This document shows, in pieces, positions 17,957 through 26,095 of a stretch of 64,000 bases of DNA. The DNA lies in contig CANQVS010000006.1 in assembly GCA_947627345.1 (NCBI GenBank), positions 18,398 to 82,397 of the forward strand, written 5' to 3'. The stretch comes from an uncultured Clostridia bacterium (GTDB lineage: Bacteria; Bacillota; Clostridia; Oscillospirales; Acutalibacteraceae). Within the stretch, counting starts at the first letter, position 1; every line of letters begins with the position of its first letter. Below the pieces are notes generated by a model, which saw only the letters and a list, made by a program, of their open reading frames with translations, was not told the origin of the DNA and made no database searches. Position numbers and translations under genes: made by a program.

Positions 17957-19131
17957 AATGCCTCCCGTATTTTTAAAATTTCGTTTGTAAAATCCGCTCC
18001 GCATTTTGTTATGCTGTCGGTTGCGAGCGAATAAATATCGCTTGCGAGCAAATCTGTATCAAAAATTTTTTTAGCGTTTCCGCTTAAATTTTTATATCCG
18101 TTCGCAACATTTGTAATCAGCGGAAGTTTACCGCTTTTTTTTATTTCTCCCAAAAGCTTTTCTCCCTTTTCATTAAAGGCGAGAACGCGTAAATAGGGTA
18201 CGTTTTGTTTTGACATTCCGGATTTGATATTTAACAATGCGTTTATTAAAATTCGTCTTATCCGAGCGCGTGTGTAACGTTTTGTTTTTATAGAGGCAAT
18301 TATTTCTTCGAGGGAGTTAAACTCGCGGACAGAATTGAAAATTCTGTTTTCAAGTCCCTCGCTGACGTCCGAAAGATTTGAAAAATCATCAGCCGTCATT
18401 GTTCTAAGCTTGTAAATTATTATTTTTTCAAGCTTATTAATATCGGCAGGCGGACATCTGTAGTCAGAGTTTTGTTTTGGAATAAAACGCTCCGCCTTTT
18501 CTCCGCTTAATATCAGCTTTCTGATATACCCTGCGCACGCTATATTCTGTTTGCAATCGTTTGAGTCGTGTTCACTGCCTGTCCGCTTAATTATATACGG
18601 CTTGATATTTGTGCCTCTTAAGGCTCTTATGTACTCAATCGCGAGTATGTTATTCGGCTTTGTAACAACATTCGCGAGATTTTTTGAGTAATGCTTTTCA
18701 AGAGCTTTTTCAACCGCCTGCGGATAGTAGCCTCCGTTTTGCATAAAAAGCCTTACTTCATTATTGAAATCTTTTTCGTCAAGCTTTTTCGATACCTCGA
18801 TTAATAGCTCTCGGTCGTCCTCTTCAACTGAAAAGCAAAGCTCGTCCGTACAGCCTAAACTGTCAGCTATTTGAACGCCCGCTCTCGCAAAGCTACCCGC
18901 GGACGAGCAGGCGTAAACAGTCGGAAGTTCAATAACAAGGTCAATGCCGTTTTCCACAGCGGTTTTCGCCCTTTTGAATTTGTCAAATACGGCAATATCA
19001 CCGCGTTGTGTGAAATTTCCGCTCATAATCGCGGTTACGGGATTTTTACTATGCTCTTTAATTTTTTCAATCTGATATTTGTGTCCGTTGTGAAACGGAT
19101 TGTATTCGCAGATAACAGCGTTGGTTTTCAT
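17953..19131 (-). CDS. tmcAL: tRNA(Met) cytidine acetate ligase TmcAL
   Basis: A 392-residue protein of the YlbM/TmcAL nucleotidyltransferase family. Bacillus TmcAL uses ATP and free acetate to make N4-acetylcytidine at the wobble position of elongator tRNA-Met. The nucleotidyltransferase HxGH motif is in EYNPFHNGHKYQ. The segment AIMSGNFTQRGD follows, and a helical tRNA-binding C-terminal domain completes it. The frame is open from 19140 (GTG), but ATG 19131 follows AAGGTG at normal spacing. It is divergent from acetate kinase, the main acetate-handling enzyme, a suggestive neighbour. Confidence 0.93.
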   Translation of the reverse strand: MKTNAVICEYNPFHNGHKYQIEKIKEHSKNPVTAIMSGNFTQRGDIAVFDKFKRAKTAVENGIDLVIELPTVYACSSAGSFARAGVQIADSLGCTDELCFSVEEDDRELLIEVSKKLDEKDFNNEVRLFMQNGGYYPQAVEKALEKHYSKNLANVVTKPNNILAIEYIRALRGTNIKPYIIKRTGSEHDSNDCKQNIACAGYIRKLILSGEKAERFIPKQNSDYRCPPADINKLEKIIIYKLRTMTADDFSNLSDVSEGLENRIFNSVREFNSLEEIIASIKTKRYTRARIRRILINALLNIKSGMSKQNVPYLRVLAFNEKGEKLLGEIKKSGKLPLITNVANGYKNLSGNAKKIFDTDLLASDIYSLATDSITKCGADFTNEILKIREAL

Positions 19132-19174
19132 AAACAGCACCTTAATAAAATATAAGCGTTATTTCTTAAAAAAC

Positions 19175-19203
19175 TTGCAAAATAAGTTAATATAGTTTAT
19201 TAT
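19175..19203 (+). promoter_or_regulatory. Sigma-A promoter of ackA
   Basis: TTGCAA - 17 bases - TATTAT, 48 bases before the ackA ATG. Confidence 0.6.
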
Positions 19204-19251
19204 ATTATAGTATTATTTTAAAAACTATTCAATATAAAGGGGAAGAAAATA

Positions 19252-20460
19252 ATGAAAATTCTCGTAATTAACGCAGGAAGCTCATCTTTAAAATATCAGC
19301 TTATTGATATGGACGGCGAAAAAGTGCTTGCAAAAGGCAACTGCGAGCGTATCGGAGGCGAGGGTTCGCTCATCGGATATAAAACAGACAGCGTAAATAT
19401 TAAAAAGGAAGTTGAAATGCCCGACCATAAGGTTGCGTTTATGCAGGTTAAGGATATGCTCCTCGACCCCGAAGTCGGAGTTATCAGGGAGCTTTCCGAG
19501 GTTAGCGCGGTAGGCCATAGGGCTGTTCAGGGCGGAAGCACTTTCAAAGAGTCCTGCCTTGCAACCCCGGAGGTTATAGAGGGTATTAAGAGTTTATCTC
19601 CTCTCGCGCCTTTGCACAATCCCGCAAACGTACTCGGAATTGAAAGCAGTAAAGAGGTTTTCGGAGAAAATGTACCGCAGGTTGTAGTGTTCGATACGGC
19701 ATTTCACAGCACAATGCCCGAGAAAGCATATATGTACGCTATCCCTTATGAGTATTATGAAAAATACGGTATCCGCCGTTACGGTTTCCACGGAACATCT
19801 CACCGTTTCGTAAGCTCGGAGATGGCTAAACGAATGGGCAAGGACATTAAGGATTTAAAGCTAATAACATGCCATATCGGAAACGGTTCTTCAATCACTG
19901 CTATTGACGGCGGTAAGGTTATAGACACTACAATGGGACTTACTCCGCTCGACGGATTTATGATGGGAACCCGTTCGGGTTCACTCGACCCCTCTGTTGT
20001 AACGTTTATCGAGGAAAAGGAGCATCTCTCTGCGGAGGAAGTTGATACAATTCTTAATAAGAAGTCGGGACTTCTCGGAATTTCGGGTGTGTCGAGCGAC
20101 GACCGTGATATTACCGAGGCGGAAAAGCAGGGTAATCCGCGCGCAAAGCTTACCCACGAAATGCTTTATTATCAGATAGCTAAGTATATAGGCTCTTTCT
20201 ATGTAGCTATGGGCGGATGCGACGGCATTGTATTTACTGCAGGTCTTGGTGAAAATCAACCCGTTTTAAGAAAATCTGTCTGCGAGTATCTTAAATGCTT
20301 AGGTGTTGAGATTGACGATAAGGCAAACGATGCGTGTATCCGCGGAAACGAGGGCAAGCTATCAACCGATAATTCAAAAATCCGCGTAGAGCTTATTGCG
20401 ACCAACGAGGAGCTTGTTATCGCAAGAGATACAAAGGATATCGTTTTAGCTAATAAATAA
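19252..20460 (+). CDS. ackA: Acetate kinase
   Basis: A 402-residue cytosolic kinase that interconverts acetyl-phosphate + ADP and acetate + ATP. It is the final ATP-yielding step of acetate fermentation. The N-terminal signature NAGSSSLKYQL is at residues 6-16. The phosphate-binding HIGNGSSITAIDGG follows near 210, then GTRSGSLDP and GGCDGIVFTAGLGEN. No phosphotransacetylase gene is adjacent. A GGGGAAG site precedes ATG, and a terminator follows. Confidence 0.98.
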   Translation: MKILVINAGSSSLKYQLIDMDGEKVLAKGNCERIGGEGSLIGYKTDSVNIKKEVEMPDHKVAFMQVKDMLLDPEVGVIRELSEVSAVGHRAVQGGSTFKESCLATPEVIEGIKSLSPLAPLHNPANVLGIESSKEVFGENVPQVVVFDTAFHSTMPEKAYMYAIPYEYYEKYGIRRYGFHGTSHRFVSSEMAKRMGKDIKDLKLITCHIGNGSSITAIDGGKVIDTTMGLTPLDGFMMGTRSGSLDPSVVTFIEEKEHLSAEEVDTILNKKSGLLGISGVSSDDRDITEAEKQGNPRAKLTHEMLYYQIAKYIGSFYVAMGGCDGIVFTAGLGENQPVLRKSVCEYLKCLGVEIDDKANDACIRGNEGKLSTDNSKIRVELIATNEELVIARDTKDIVLANK

Positions 20461-20482
20461 TTTAATATTAAAGCAAAAAAGT

Positions 20483-20516
20483 CGGTCGGGTTTTACCCGA
20501 CCGAAATTCTTTTTTG
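20483..20516 (+). terminator. Rho-independent terminator after ackA
   Basis: Stem CGGTCGGGT/ACCCGACCG with a TTT loop, followed by AAATTC and a six-T run. It lies between the convergent ackA and DUF378 genes and could serve both strands. Confidence 0.92.
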
Positions 20517-20520
20517 ATTT

Positions 20521-20745
20521 TTAAGCGTGTGAATTAACCGATGTATCCTCAACAATTTCATTATCTCTGAAGAGGAGAGAGATACACCATATTGCGGCAA
20601 GGCCAACGAGAATATAGATAATACGGCTGACAATTCCTGTCTGACCTCCGCAAATAAACGCAACTAAGTCAAACTGGAATATACCGACTAATCCCCAGTT
20701 AAGACCGCCGATAATCGATAAGATTAAAGCAATTTTATCTATCAT
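20521..20745 (-). CDS. DUF378 small membrane protein
   Basis: A 74-residue protein with two predicted membrane helices. The family signature IDKIALILSIIGGLNWGLVG is followed by LVAFI and a second helix. DUF378 proteins are widespread in Firmicutes and have no assigned function. The start is ATG 20745, 9 bases after AGGAGG, not the upstream in-frame starts. That ribosome binding site lies inside a potential hairpin (20751-20791). Confidence 0.88.
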   Translation of the reverse strand: MIDKIALILSIIGGLNWGLVGIFQFDLVAFICGGQTGIVSRIIYILVGLAAIWCISLLFRDNEIVEDTSVNSHA

Positions 20746-20750
20746 AGCTA

Positions 20751-20791
20751 AAGCCTCCTTCATCAACTCTATTGTTGACCGAAAGAGGCTT
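20751..20791 (-). promoter_or_regulatory. Hairpin covering the DUF378 ribosome binding site
   Basis: On the minus strand AAGCCTC (20791-20785) can pair with GAGGCTT (20757-20751), which contains the GGAGG Shine-Dalgarno bases. A second inner stem TCAAC/GTTGA lies within the loop. The structure would mask the ribosome binding site. Confidence 0.45.
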
Positions 20792-20800
20792 ATTATTCAT

Positions 20801-21184
20801 TTATTTTAAAAAAATTAAAAAATCAATTACAATGAGTACAATTCCGAGTAAAAGTAAAACGGCTCCGATAATTCGTGTTATTTTTATTGCCTTTTTAATT
20901 TTCATAGAGCTAATCATATTTTCCACGGGAAAAGGCAAAATCATAACCGTAATCCCTAAAATTGCAAGCGCAAACGACATTAACGAAAACCCGACGTCGT
21001 TTCTGAATGAAAATATAAACAAACCGACGGGGATCGCAAAGACGCAGACAGAGTTTATAATTGAGAATATTTTGGTATATTTTTCCTGCATTTCATAATA
21101 TTTAAGAGCGTTTTTCTGACAGCTTTCATCGCAGTATTGTTCCATATAAGAAATTTCTTTTCCGCAGTAATCGCATTTTTTCAT
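20801..21184 (-). CDS. Zinc-ribbon membrane protein of unknown function
   Basis: A 127-residue protein. The N terminus has a small zinc-ribbon-like motif (Cys4, Cys7 in CDYCGK and Cys18, Cys22 in CDESCQ), then three hydrophobic segments of about 20 residues each (near 40-60, 65-85 and 100-125). No enzyme motif is seen. ATG 21184 overlaps the lgt stop by one base, and GGGTGAT supplies the ribosome binding site. Similar zinc-ribbon plus membrane proteins are common and uncharacterised in Clostridia. Confidence 0.75.
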   Translation of the reverse strand: MKKCDYCGKEISYMEQYCDESCQKNALKYYEMQEKYTKIFSIINSVCVFAIPVGLFIFSFRNDVGFSLMSFALAILGITVMILPFPVENMISSMKIKKAIKITRIIGAVLLLLGIVLIVIDFLIFLK

Positions 21185-21996
21185 TATATCACCCTATTTA
21201 GTGTAGCATTTTTTAATTTTTTATTTTTCTTAATTAGAATTATAATACTGGCGATAATCAGTACGGCGGAAATCCATTGGCTTGTTGAAAGCGTTAAAAA
21301 AATTCCGCGGTACTTGTCGTCCCGTAAAAATTCTATAAAAAATCTTGATATTCCGTAAATTATGAGGTAGATGTAAATTAATCTGCCGTTTAAAATTCTT
21401 TTTTGGAATAATATTAAAAGTACAATAAATATTAAAAGATTAACCGCGCTTTCCAAAAGCTGAACGGGAAAACGATTTACGTTGTTACAACTATTTATTA
21501 TCGCGTTTGTGGCTGTAAACCCGAACTCGCTTTCAATTCCGTAACAGCAACCGCTGAAAAAACAGCCGAGCCGTCCAAAACAATGGAAAAGAGGTATTGA
21601 AACCGCGAAACAGTCGCTGAAGTTTTCAATATTTATTTTGCGGATTTTGCAGTAAATTAAACCGAAAACAAGTCCTGCAATCAGTCCGCCGTAAAATACC
21701 ATTCCTCCGAAGTAAATTTTTATAATATCAAAAATACTTCCCGTGTTATAAGTATTTGAAAACAAATTTTCTAAGGCCTTTAAAAGTTTTGGAGTATTTG
21801 TAATTCCGTACAGAATATGAGCGCCGATAAATGCTCCGAGAAGTGAGAAAAGCTCTCCGAAGAGTATGTCCTCAAAACGTATTCCAAATTTTTTCCCGAG
21901 AAGAAAAGCGACAATTCCCATAAGAATAAGCCCTGCGGACGCACAAATTCCGTAGGTGCTGACATTTAACCCTAAAATTTCAACAATCGGAAACAT
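21184..21996 (-). CDS. lgt: Prolipoprotein diacylglyceryl transferase (Lgt)
   Basis: A 270-residue polytopic membrane enzyme that adds diacylglycerol to the lipobox cysteine of prolipoproteins, the first step of lipoprotein maturation. About seven membrane segments are visible. The Lgt core is HCFGRLGCFFSGCCYG, with the phosphatidylglycerol-binding Arg, and the arginine-containing YIYLIIYGISRFFIEFLR follows near the C terminus. The frame is open from 22047, but ATG 21996 follows GGTGGTGATT and matches the family start. The window contains lipoprotein substrates (23125, 40744). Confidence 0.9.
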   Translation of the reverse strand: MFPIVEILGLNVSTYGICASAGLILMGIVAFLLGKKFGIRFEDILFGELFSLLGAFIGAHILYGITNTPKLLKALENLFSNTYNTGSIFDIIKIYFGGMVFYGGLIAGLVFGLIYCKIRKINIENFSDCFAVSIPLFHCFGRLGCFFSGCCYGIESEFGFTATNAIINSCNNVNRFPVQLLESAVNLLIFIVLLILFQKRILNGRLIYIYLIIYGISRFFIEFLRDDKYRGIFLTLSTSQWISAVLIIASIIILIKKNKKLKNATLNRVI

Positions 21997-22093
21997 AATC
22001 ACCACCAAAATTATTCTATCAAATTTCAACATTTTATTCAAGTGCATTGTTGAAAAGGGAAAATCGGTATGTTAAAATAAAGTGGGTGATAAT

Positions 22094-23023
22094 ATGAAAA
22101 AGTTTTGTTTATCATTTATTACATTTTTAATTGTTTCATTTACAGTATTTTCTGTTAACGCCTCGATTGTTTCAAACGTATATCCCGATTTTGAGTTTGA
22201 CGCGGACTATGATAACGCATACTCTGTTGCGGGATATTCAGGGGACGAGGGAGAGGTTTATATTCCCGAAACGCTTTATAACAGGGAAATAAAGCGTATT
22301 TCCGAGAAAGCGTTTTATAAAAACAGCGTTGTAAATTCACTTTTTATGCACGATAAAATGACAGTTGTAAAAAAATGGGCTTTCAGAAACTGTCCTAATT
22401 TGAGCAGAGTTTATTTTTCAAAAGGTCTTGCTGTGCTCTGGGATTTCGCGTTTGCGCAGGACGCTAAGCTTAAATACGCTTTGCTGAGAAATACGAATCT
22501 TCGTTCTGTTTACCAAAGCTGTTTTTACAATGATGTTTCACTAAAATATGTTTCTTTGCCAGACACATTGGAAACTATCGGACCTTCCGCGTTTTCAAAG
22601 ACGGCTTTGGAAACCGTAGTAATCCCCAAAAGCGTCACCTTAATAGACAGCAGGGCGTTTTCCGATAACGAAAACCTTTTAAGCATTTATATTCCGAGTT
22701 CGGTTGAAAAAATCGGAAGTGACGTTTTTGAAAATTCCGATAATGTTACGGTTTATGTAAGCGCGGACAGCGCAGTTGAAAAATACTGCAAAGAAAATTC
22801 CGTAAAATATCAGGTGATAGACGAGAGCGAATTTCCGTCCGAAATTATAGGAGATGTCGATAACAACAGAAAGCTTGATGTGCGTGACGCAACCTTGATT
22901 ATGAAAAAGGTTGCCAAGCTTAATTCAGTGTTTTTTTCACAAAACTGCGATTATAATTCTGACTGCGAATTAAATATCATTGACGCAACAATAATTATGC
23001 GTGATATTGCGGGTATAAAGTAA
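22094..23023 (+). CDS. Secreted leucine-rich repeat protein with C-terminal dockerin
   Basis: A 309-residue exported protein. It has a signal peptide (residues 1 to ~24) and six to seven BspA-type LRR_5 repeats (about 50-230). A C-terminal type I dockerin follows (~250-309), with two F-hand calcium loops: DVDNNRKLDVRD followed by ATLIMKKVA, and DYNSDCELNIID followed by ATIIMRDIAG. Asp/Asn occupy loop positions 1, 3, 5, 9 and 12. Dockerins plug proteins into cohesin scaffoldins (cellulosome-type complexes). Start ATG 22094 follows GGGTGAT; GTG 22082 is less likely. No cohesin is encoded in the window. Confidence 0.88.
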   Translation: MKKFCLSFITFLIVSFTVFSVNASIVSNVYPDFEFDADYDNAYSVAGYSGDEGEVYIPETLYNREIKRISEKAFYKNSVVNSLFMHDKMTVVKKWAFRNCPNLSRVYFSKGLAVLWDFAFAQDAKLKYALLRNTNLRSVYQSCFYNDVSLKYVSLPDTLETIGPSAFSKTALETVVIPKSVTLIDSRAFSDNENLLSIYIPSSVEKIGSDVFENSDNVTVYVSADSAVEKYCKENSVKYQVIDESEFPSEIIGDVDNNRKLDVRDATLIMKKVAKLNSVFFSQNCDYNSDCELNIIDATIIMRDIAGIK

Positions 23024-23048
23024 AACTTCAAAATAATTTATTTTACAG

Positions 23049-23077
23049 TTGACTTTAGTGTGATGATGTGATAAAAT
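23049..23077 (+). promoter_or_regulatory. Sigma-A promoter of the amino-acid ABC operon
   Basis: TTGACT - 17 bases - TAAAAT, 48 bases before the ATG of the binding protein. Confidence 0.8.
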
Positions 23078-23124
23078 TAACCTTGCTTAAACATTTACAA
23101 ATAATATTAAACGAGGTGTACATT

Positions 23125-23997
23125 ATGAAAAAAACATTAGCATTATTACTCGCAGTAGTTATGCTTTCCGCATTAGCGTTGGCAGGCTGCGCAGGCTCTT
23201 CCGAGAAAAGCTCCGATACAGCTTCAAAGGCTGACCAAAGCAAGACTGCCGCTACAGTAAGCGAGGACGGCTCAAAAACATTTACCGTAGGCTTTGACGC
23301 TGAATTTCCTCCTTACGGCTATAAGGACAAGAAAACAGGCGAATATACAGGCTTTGACCTTGACCTTGCTCAGGAAGTTTGCGACCGCTTAGGCTGGAAG
23401 TTAGAAAAGCGTCCTATCGACTGGGACAGCAAGGATATGGAGCTTGATTCAGGTACGATTTCCTGCATTTGGAACGGCTTTACAATGAACGGACGTGAAG
23501 ATGATTATACTTGGTCTGTACCTTATATTGACAACTCACAGGTTGTTGTAGTTAAAAAGGATTCGGATATTCAATCTCTTGATGACCTTTCGGGCAAGAC
23601 TGTAGCTGTTCAGGCTGATTCATCTGCTCTTGCGGCTCTCACGGGCGACGACGCAACAGACGCGAATAAAAAGCTTGCCGCTTCCTTTAAGGATTTACAG
23701 CAGGTAGGAGATTACAACTCCGCTCTTATGAATCTTGAGGCGGGCGCGGTTGACGCGGTTTGTATGGACATCGGCGTTGCTAATTACAATGTTAACAATA
23801 ATAAAAATAAATATAAGCTTCTTGATGACCAGATTTCTTCCGAGCAATACGCTATCGGTTTTAAGAAAGGCAACACAGCGCTTAAAGACATAGTTGAGAA
23901 AACCTTGCTTGAAATGTATGAAGACGGTACAGTCGAGAAAATTGCAAGCCAGAAGAAGTATGACCTTGCGGATACTATTTGTCTTGGCAAAGACTAA
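23125..23997 (+). CDS. Polar amino-acid ABC transporter substrate-binding lipoprotein
   Basis: A 290-residue extracellular binding protein of SBP family 3. A lipoprotein signal peptide ends in the lipobox LAGC (LALAGCAGSS), then a Ser/Asp/Lys-rich linker. The SBP_3 core follows, with the signatures FTVGFDAEFPPYGYKD, GFDLDLAQEVCDRLGWK and IGFKKGNTALKD. Relatives bind cystine, glutamine, histidine or arginine; the sequence does not settle which. ATG 23125 is chosen for its GAGGTG and the complete signal peptide. It leads a three-gene transporter operon with a terminator-like hairpin after it, as is usual where the binding protein is made in excess. Confidence 0.93.
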   Translation: MKKTLALLLAVVMLSALALAGCAGSSEKSSDTASKADQSKTAATVSEDGSKTFTVGFDAEFPPYGYKDKKTGEYTGFDLDLAQEVCDRLGWKLEKRPIDWDSKDMELDSGTISCIWNGFTMNGREDDYTWSVPYIDNSQVVVVKKDSDIQSLDDLSGKTVAVQADSSALAALTGDDATDANKKLAASFKDLQQVGDYNSALMNLEAGAVDAVCMDIGVANYNVNNNKNKYKLLDDQISSEQYAIGFKKGNTALKDIVEKTLLEMYEDGTVEKIASQKKYDLADTICLGKD

Positions 23998-24010
23998 TTG
24001 AAATTAGAGG

Positions 24011-24040
24011 GGCTGCCTCAATTTGAGGTAGCCTTTATTT
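24011..24040 (+). terminator. Hairpin (partial terminator) between binding protein and permease genes
   Basis: Stem GGCTgCCTC/GAGGtAGCC with an AATTT loop and a TTTATTT tail, 13 bases after the binding-protein stop. It probably reduces read-through into the permease/ATPase genes. Confidence 0.75.
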
Positions 24041-24123
24041 ACGTTATGAGAAATTCCCTGTTATAAAGGGAATAAAGCTTTATGATTTTATAAACATTAT
24101 GTAAGTTTAAGGAATGAGTCGTA

Positions 24124-24891
24124 ATGAGTTATATGAAGAAGAAACCCTTAATCGCCATCGCGGTATTTGTCGCCCTTTTAATTCCCGCGACTATGACTGC
24201 CTGCGGTGTTACAAATGACGCAGACAGCGGATTTTTGGGCTGGTTGTTTAATATTATATCCCAGCTTTCATCGGGAATTTGGCTGTCGCTTGCGCTTTTT
24301 GCATTGACACTGATTTTTTCAATGCCTCTTGGACTTCTAATATGTTTTGCAAGGCGCTCGCGTTTTAAAATAGTTGAGCTTATCGCAAAATTTTACATAT
24401 CCGTAATGCGCGGAACTCCGTTGATGTTACAGCTTCTTGTGGTTTACTTCGGACCGTATTATGTTTTTAAACTCCCGTTAAGCGCTGATTACCGCTTCTA
24501 TGCCGCCATAATCGGATTCGCGCTTAACTATGCCGCTTATTTTGCCGAGATATACAGGAGCGGTATTGAGGCTGTGCCAAAGGGCCAGTACGAGGCGTCA
24601 AAGGTTTTGGGATATTCACGCGGCCAAACCTTTATGAAAATAGTATTTCCGCAAATGGTACGCCATATTTTGCCTCCCGTTACAAATGAGATTATCACGC
24701 TTGTTAAGGACACGTCGCTTGCGTTTGCTATCGCCTTTGTTGAGATGTTCACAATGGCTAAACAGCTTTCCGCCGCGGAAAGCAACATTATGCCCTTATT
24801 TGTTGCGGGTGTGTTCTACTATATTTTCAATCTTATAGTATCATTTGTTATGAGTAAAATTGAAAAGAAAATGAATTATTATCAGAAGTAG
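24124..24891 (+). CDS. Polar amino-acid ABC transporter permease
   Basis: A 255-residue inner-membrane permease of the HisM/GlnP family with five to six membrane segments. The EAA loop that contacts the ATPase is [20 protein letters not shown]. The family start of the permease domain ([20 protein letters not shown]) lies only near residue 55. It is preceded by an extra hydrophobic segment that ends in a lipobox-like MTACG. This extension is odd for the family. A GGAATGAG site precedes ATG. It is co-transcribed with the ATPase gene 11 bases downstream. Confidence 0.92.
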   Translation: MSYMKKKPLIAIAVFVALLIPATMTACGVTNDADSGFLGWLFNIISQLSSGIWLSLALFALTLIFSMPLGLLICFARRSRFKIVELIAKFYISVMRGTPLMLQLLVVYFGPYYVFKLPLSADYRFYAAIIGFALNYAAYFAEIYRSGIEAVPKGQYEASKVLGYSRGQTFMKIVFPQMVRHILPPVTNEIITLVKDTSLAFAIAFVEMFTMAKQLSAAESNIMPLFVAGVFYYIFNLIVSFVMSKIEKKMNYYQK

Positions 24892-24902
24892 GGGGCGCTT
24901 TT

Positions 24903-25664
24903 ATGAAACTGCTTGAAATAAAAAATCTAAAGAAGTCGTTTGATGACCTTGAAGTTCTGAAAGACATATCTCTCAGCGTCGAAGAAGGCGAGGTTGTATC
25001 AATATTAGGCCCCTCCGGCAGCGGTAAGTCGACTCTTTTAAGGTGCGCGACTATGCTTGAAACGATGGACGCGGGTACGCTCGATTACTGCGGAGAAAGC
25101 GCTGTAAGCGAGATTGACGGGAAATCGGTTTACGCTCCTAAATCTGAAATTAAAAAAATACAAAATTATTTCGGACTGGTTTTTCAGAATTTTAATCTTT
25201 TTCCGCATTACACAGTTCTGAAAAATATTACGGACGCGCCCGTACATATCCAAAAGCGCGGTAAAAAAGAGGTTGAAGAAGAGGCCTTGGAACTGCTTAA
25301 TCAGATGGGCATAGAGGATAAGGTGGATTACTATCCTTGTCAGCTTTCGGGCGGTCAGCAACAGCGAGTAGCAATAGCGAGAGCACTCGCGATGAATCCG
25401 AAAATTCTTTTCTTTGACGAGCCGACAAGCGCGCTTGACCCGGAGTTGACCTCCGAAATTCTCAAGGTTTTAAGATTTTTGGCAAGTCAGAAGATGACGA
25501 TGGTAATAGTAACTCACGAAATTGATTTTGCGCGTAATGTATCCGACAGAGTTATTTTTATGGATGAGGGCTACATTGTAGAGCAGGGAAAACCTGAGGA
25601 CGTTATTGACAATCCCAAAAACGACAGGGTAAAAGCTTTCCTCAACAAAGTGAAAAACGCTTAA
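24903..25664 (+). CDS. Polar amino-acid ABC transporter ATP-binding protein
   Basis: A 253-residue ABC ATPase of the GlnQ/HisP type that drives amino-acid import. It has Walker [10 protein letters not shown] (residues ~37-45), Q-loop [16 protein letters not shown] signature LSGGQQQR, Walker [14 protein letters not shown] and the switch His in [10 protein letters not shown]. Residues about 62-92 are slightly longer than in GlnQ. It is the last gene of the transporter operon; the repeat region starts immediately after its stop. Confidence 0.96.
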   Translation: MKLLEIKNLKKSFDDLEVLKDISLSVEEGEVVSILGPSGSGKSTLLRCATMLETMDAGTLDYCGESAVSEIDGKSVYAPKSEIKKIQNYFGLVFQNFNLFPHYTVLKNITDAPVHIQKRGKKEVEEEALELLNQMGIEDKVDYYPCQLSGGQQQRVAIARALAMNPKILFFDEPTSALDPELTSEILKVLRFLASQKMTMVIVTHEIDFARNVSDRVIFMDEGYIVEQGKPEDVIDNPKNDRVKAFLNKVKNA

Positions 25665-25977
25665 TTTTATATCTCTACGTCAAATATTTCAGCTCCTATC
25701 GGACAATTCATATCCCCCAAACCTTCGTGCCACTGTATTGTTTTGGATATGGAGGAAAGGTTCTGCGTTTTATATCTCCGCGTCAGACAATGCAGTCCCT
25801 CTCGCGGACAATTCATCTCCCCCAAACGTATCTTTCCTTATCTCGCTTTGGATAGGGAGGATAGGTTCTGCGTTTTATATTTCCACGTCAAACATTCCAG
25901 TCCCTATCTAATATTCATATCCCCCAGACGTATCTTCCATTATCTCGCTTTGGATATAAGGGATATGTTATGTGTTT
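25665..25977. repeat. Three tandem imperfect ~104-bp repeats
   Basis: Three consecutive units start with TTTTATAT at 25665, 25768 and 25873 (spacing 103 and 105). Shared blocks are CGTCA, TCCCCC(A)AA, GTTTTGGAT or CTTTGGATA, and AGGTTCTGCG at the junctions. Within each unit CTCCCCCAAA-type bases can pair with TTTGGATAGGGAG-type bases, giving a hairpin with an inner arm. The copies diverge by substitutions and small indels that break any common frame between units 1 and 2, so they are probably non-coding. They fill most of the 431-base gap between the ATPase and YihY genes. Confidence 0.75.
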
Positions 25978-26051
25978 TCTCTTATATTCTTATATTTATC
26001 TCATATAAAAGATTTATATAGAAAGCGTACGCTATATGCGACGCTTTCTTG

Positions 26052-26080
26052 TTGTATATTACAAAAATATCTGTTATACT
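26052..26080 (+). promoter_or_regulatory. Possible promoter of the YihY gene
   Basis: TTGTAT - 17 bases - TATACT, ending only 15 bases before the chosen ATG 26096, which implies a very short leader. Just upstream, GAAAGCGT/ACGCTTTC (26021-26048) forms an 8-bp inverted repeat. Confidence 0.45.
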
Positions 26081-26095
26081 TTATTTGGTGTTACT

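Noticed and set aside
20772..21098. Plus-strand 108-codon ORF
   Set aside because: It is the antisense of the zinc-ribbon membrane protein gene, which has a ribosome binding site and coupled start.
25743..26021. Repeated 35-residue peptide ORF over the tandem repeats
   Set aside because: The frame holds across units 2 and 3 but breaks between units 1 and 2 by a 2-base difference, and there is no ribosome binding site. The repeats are better explained as structural DNA/RNA.
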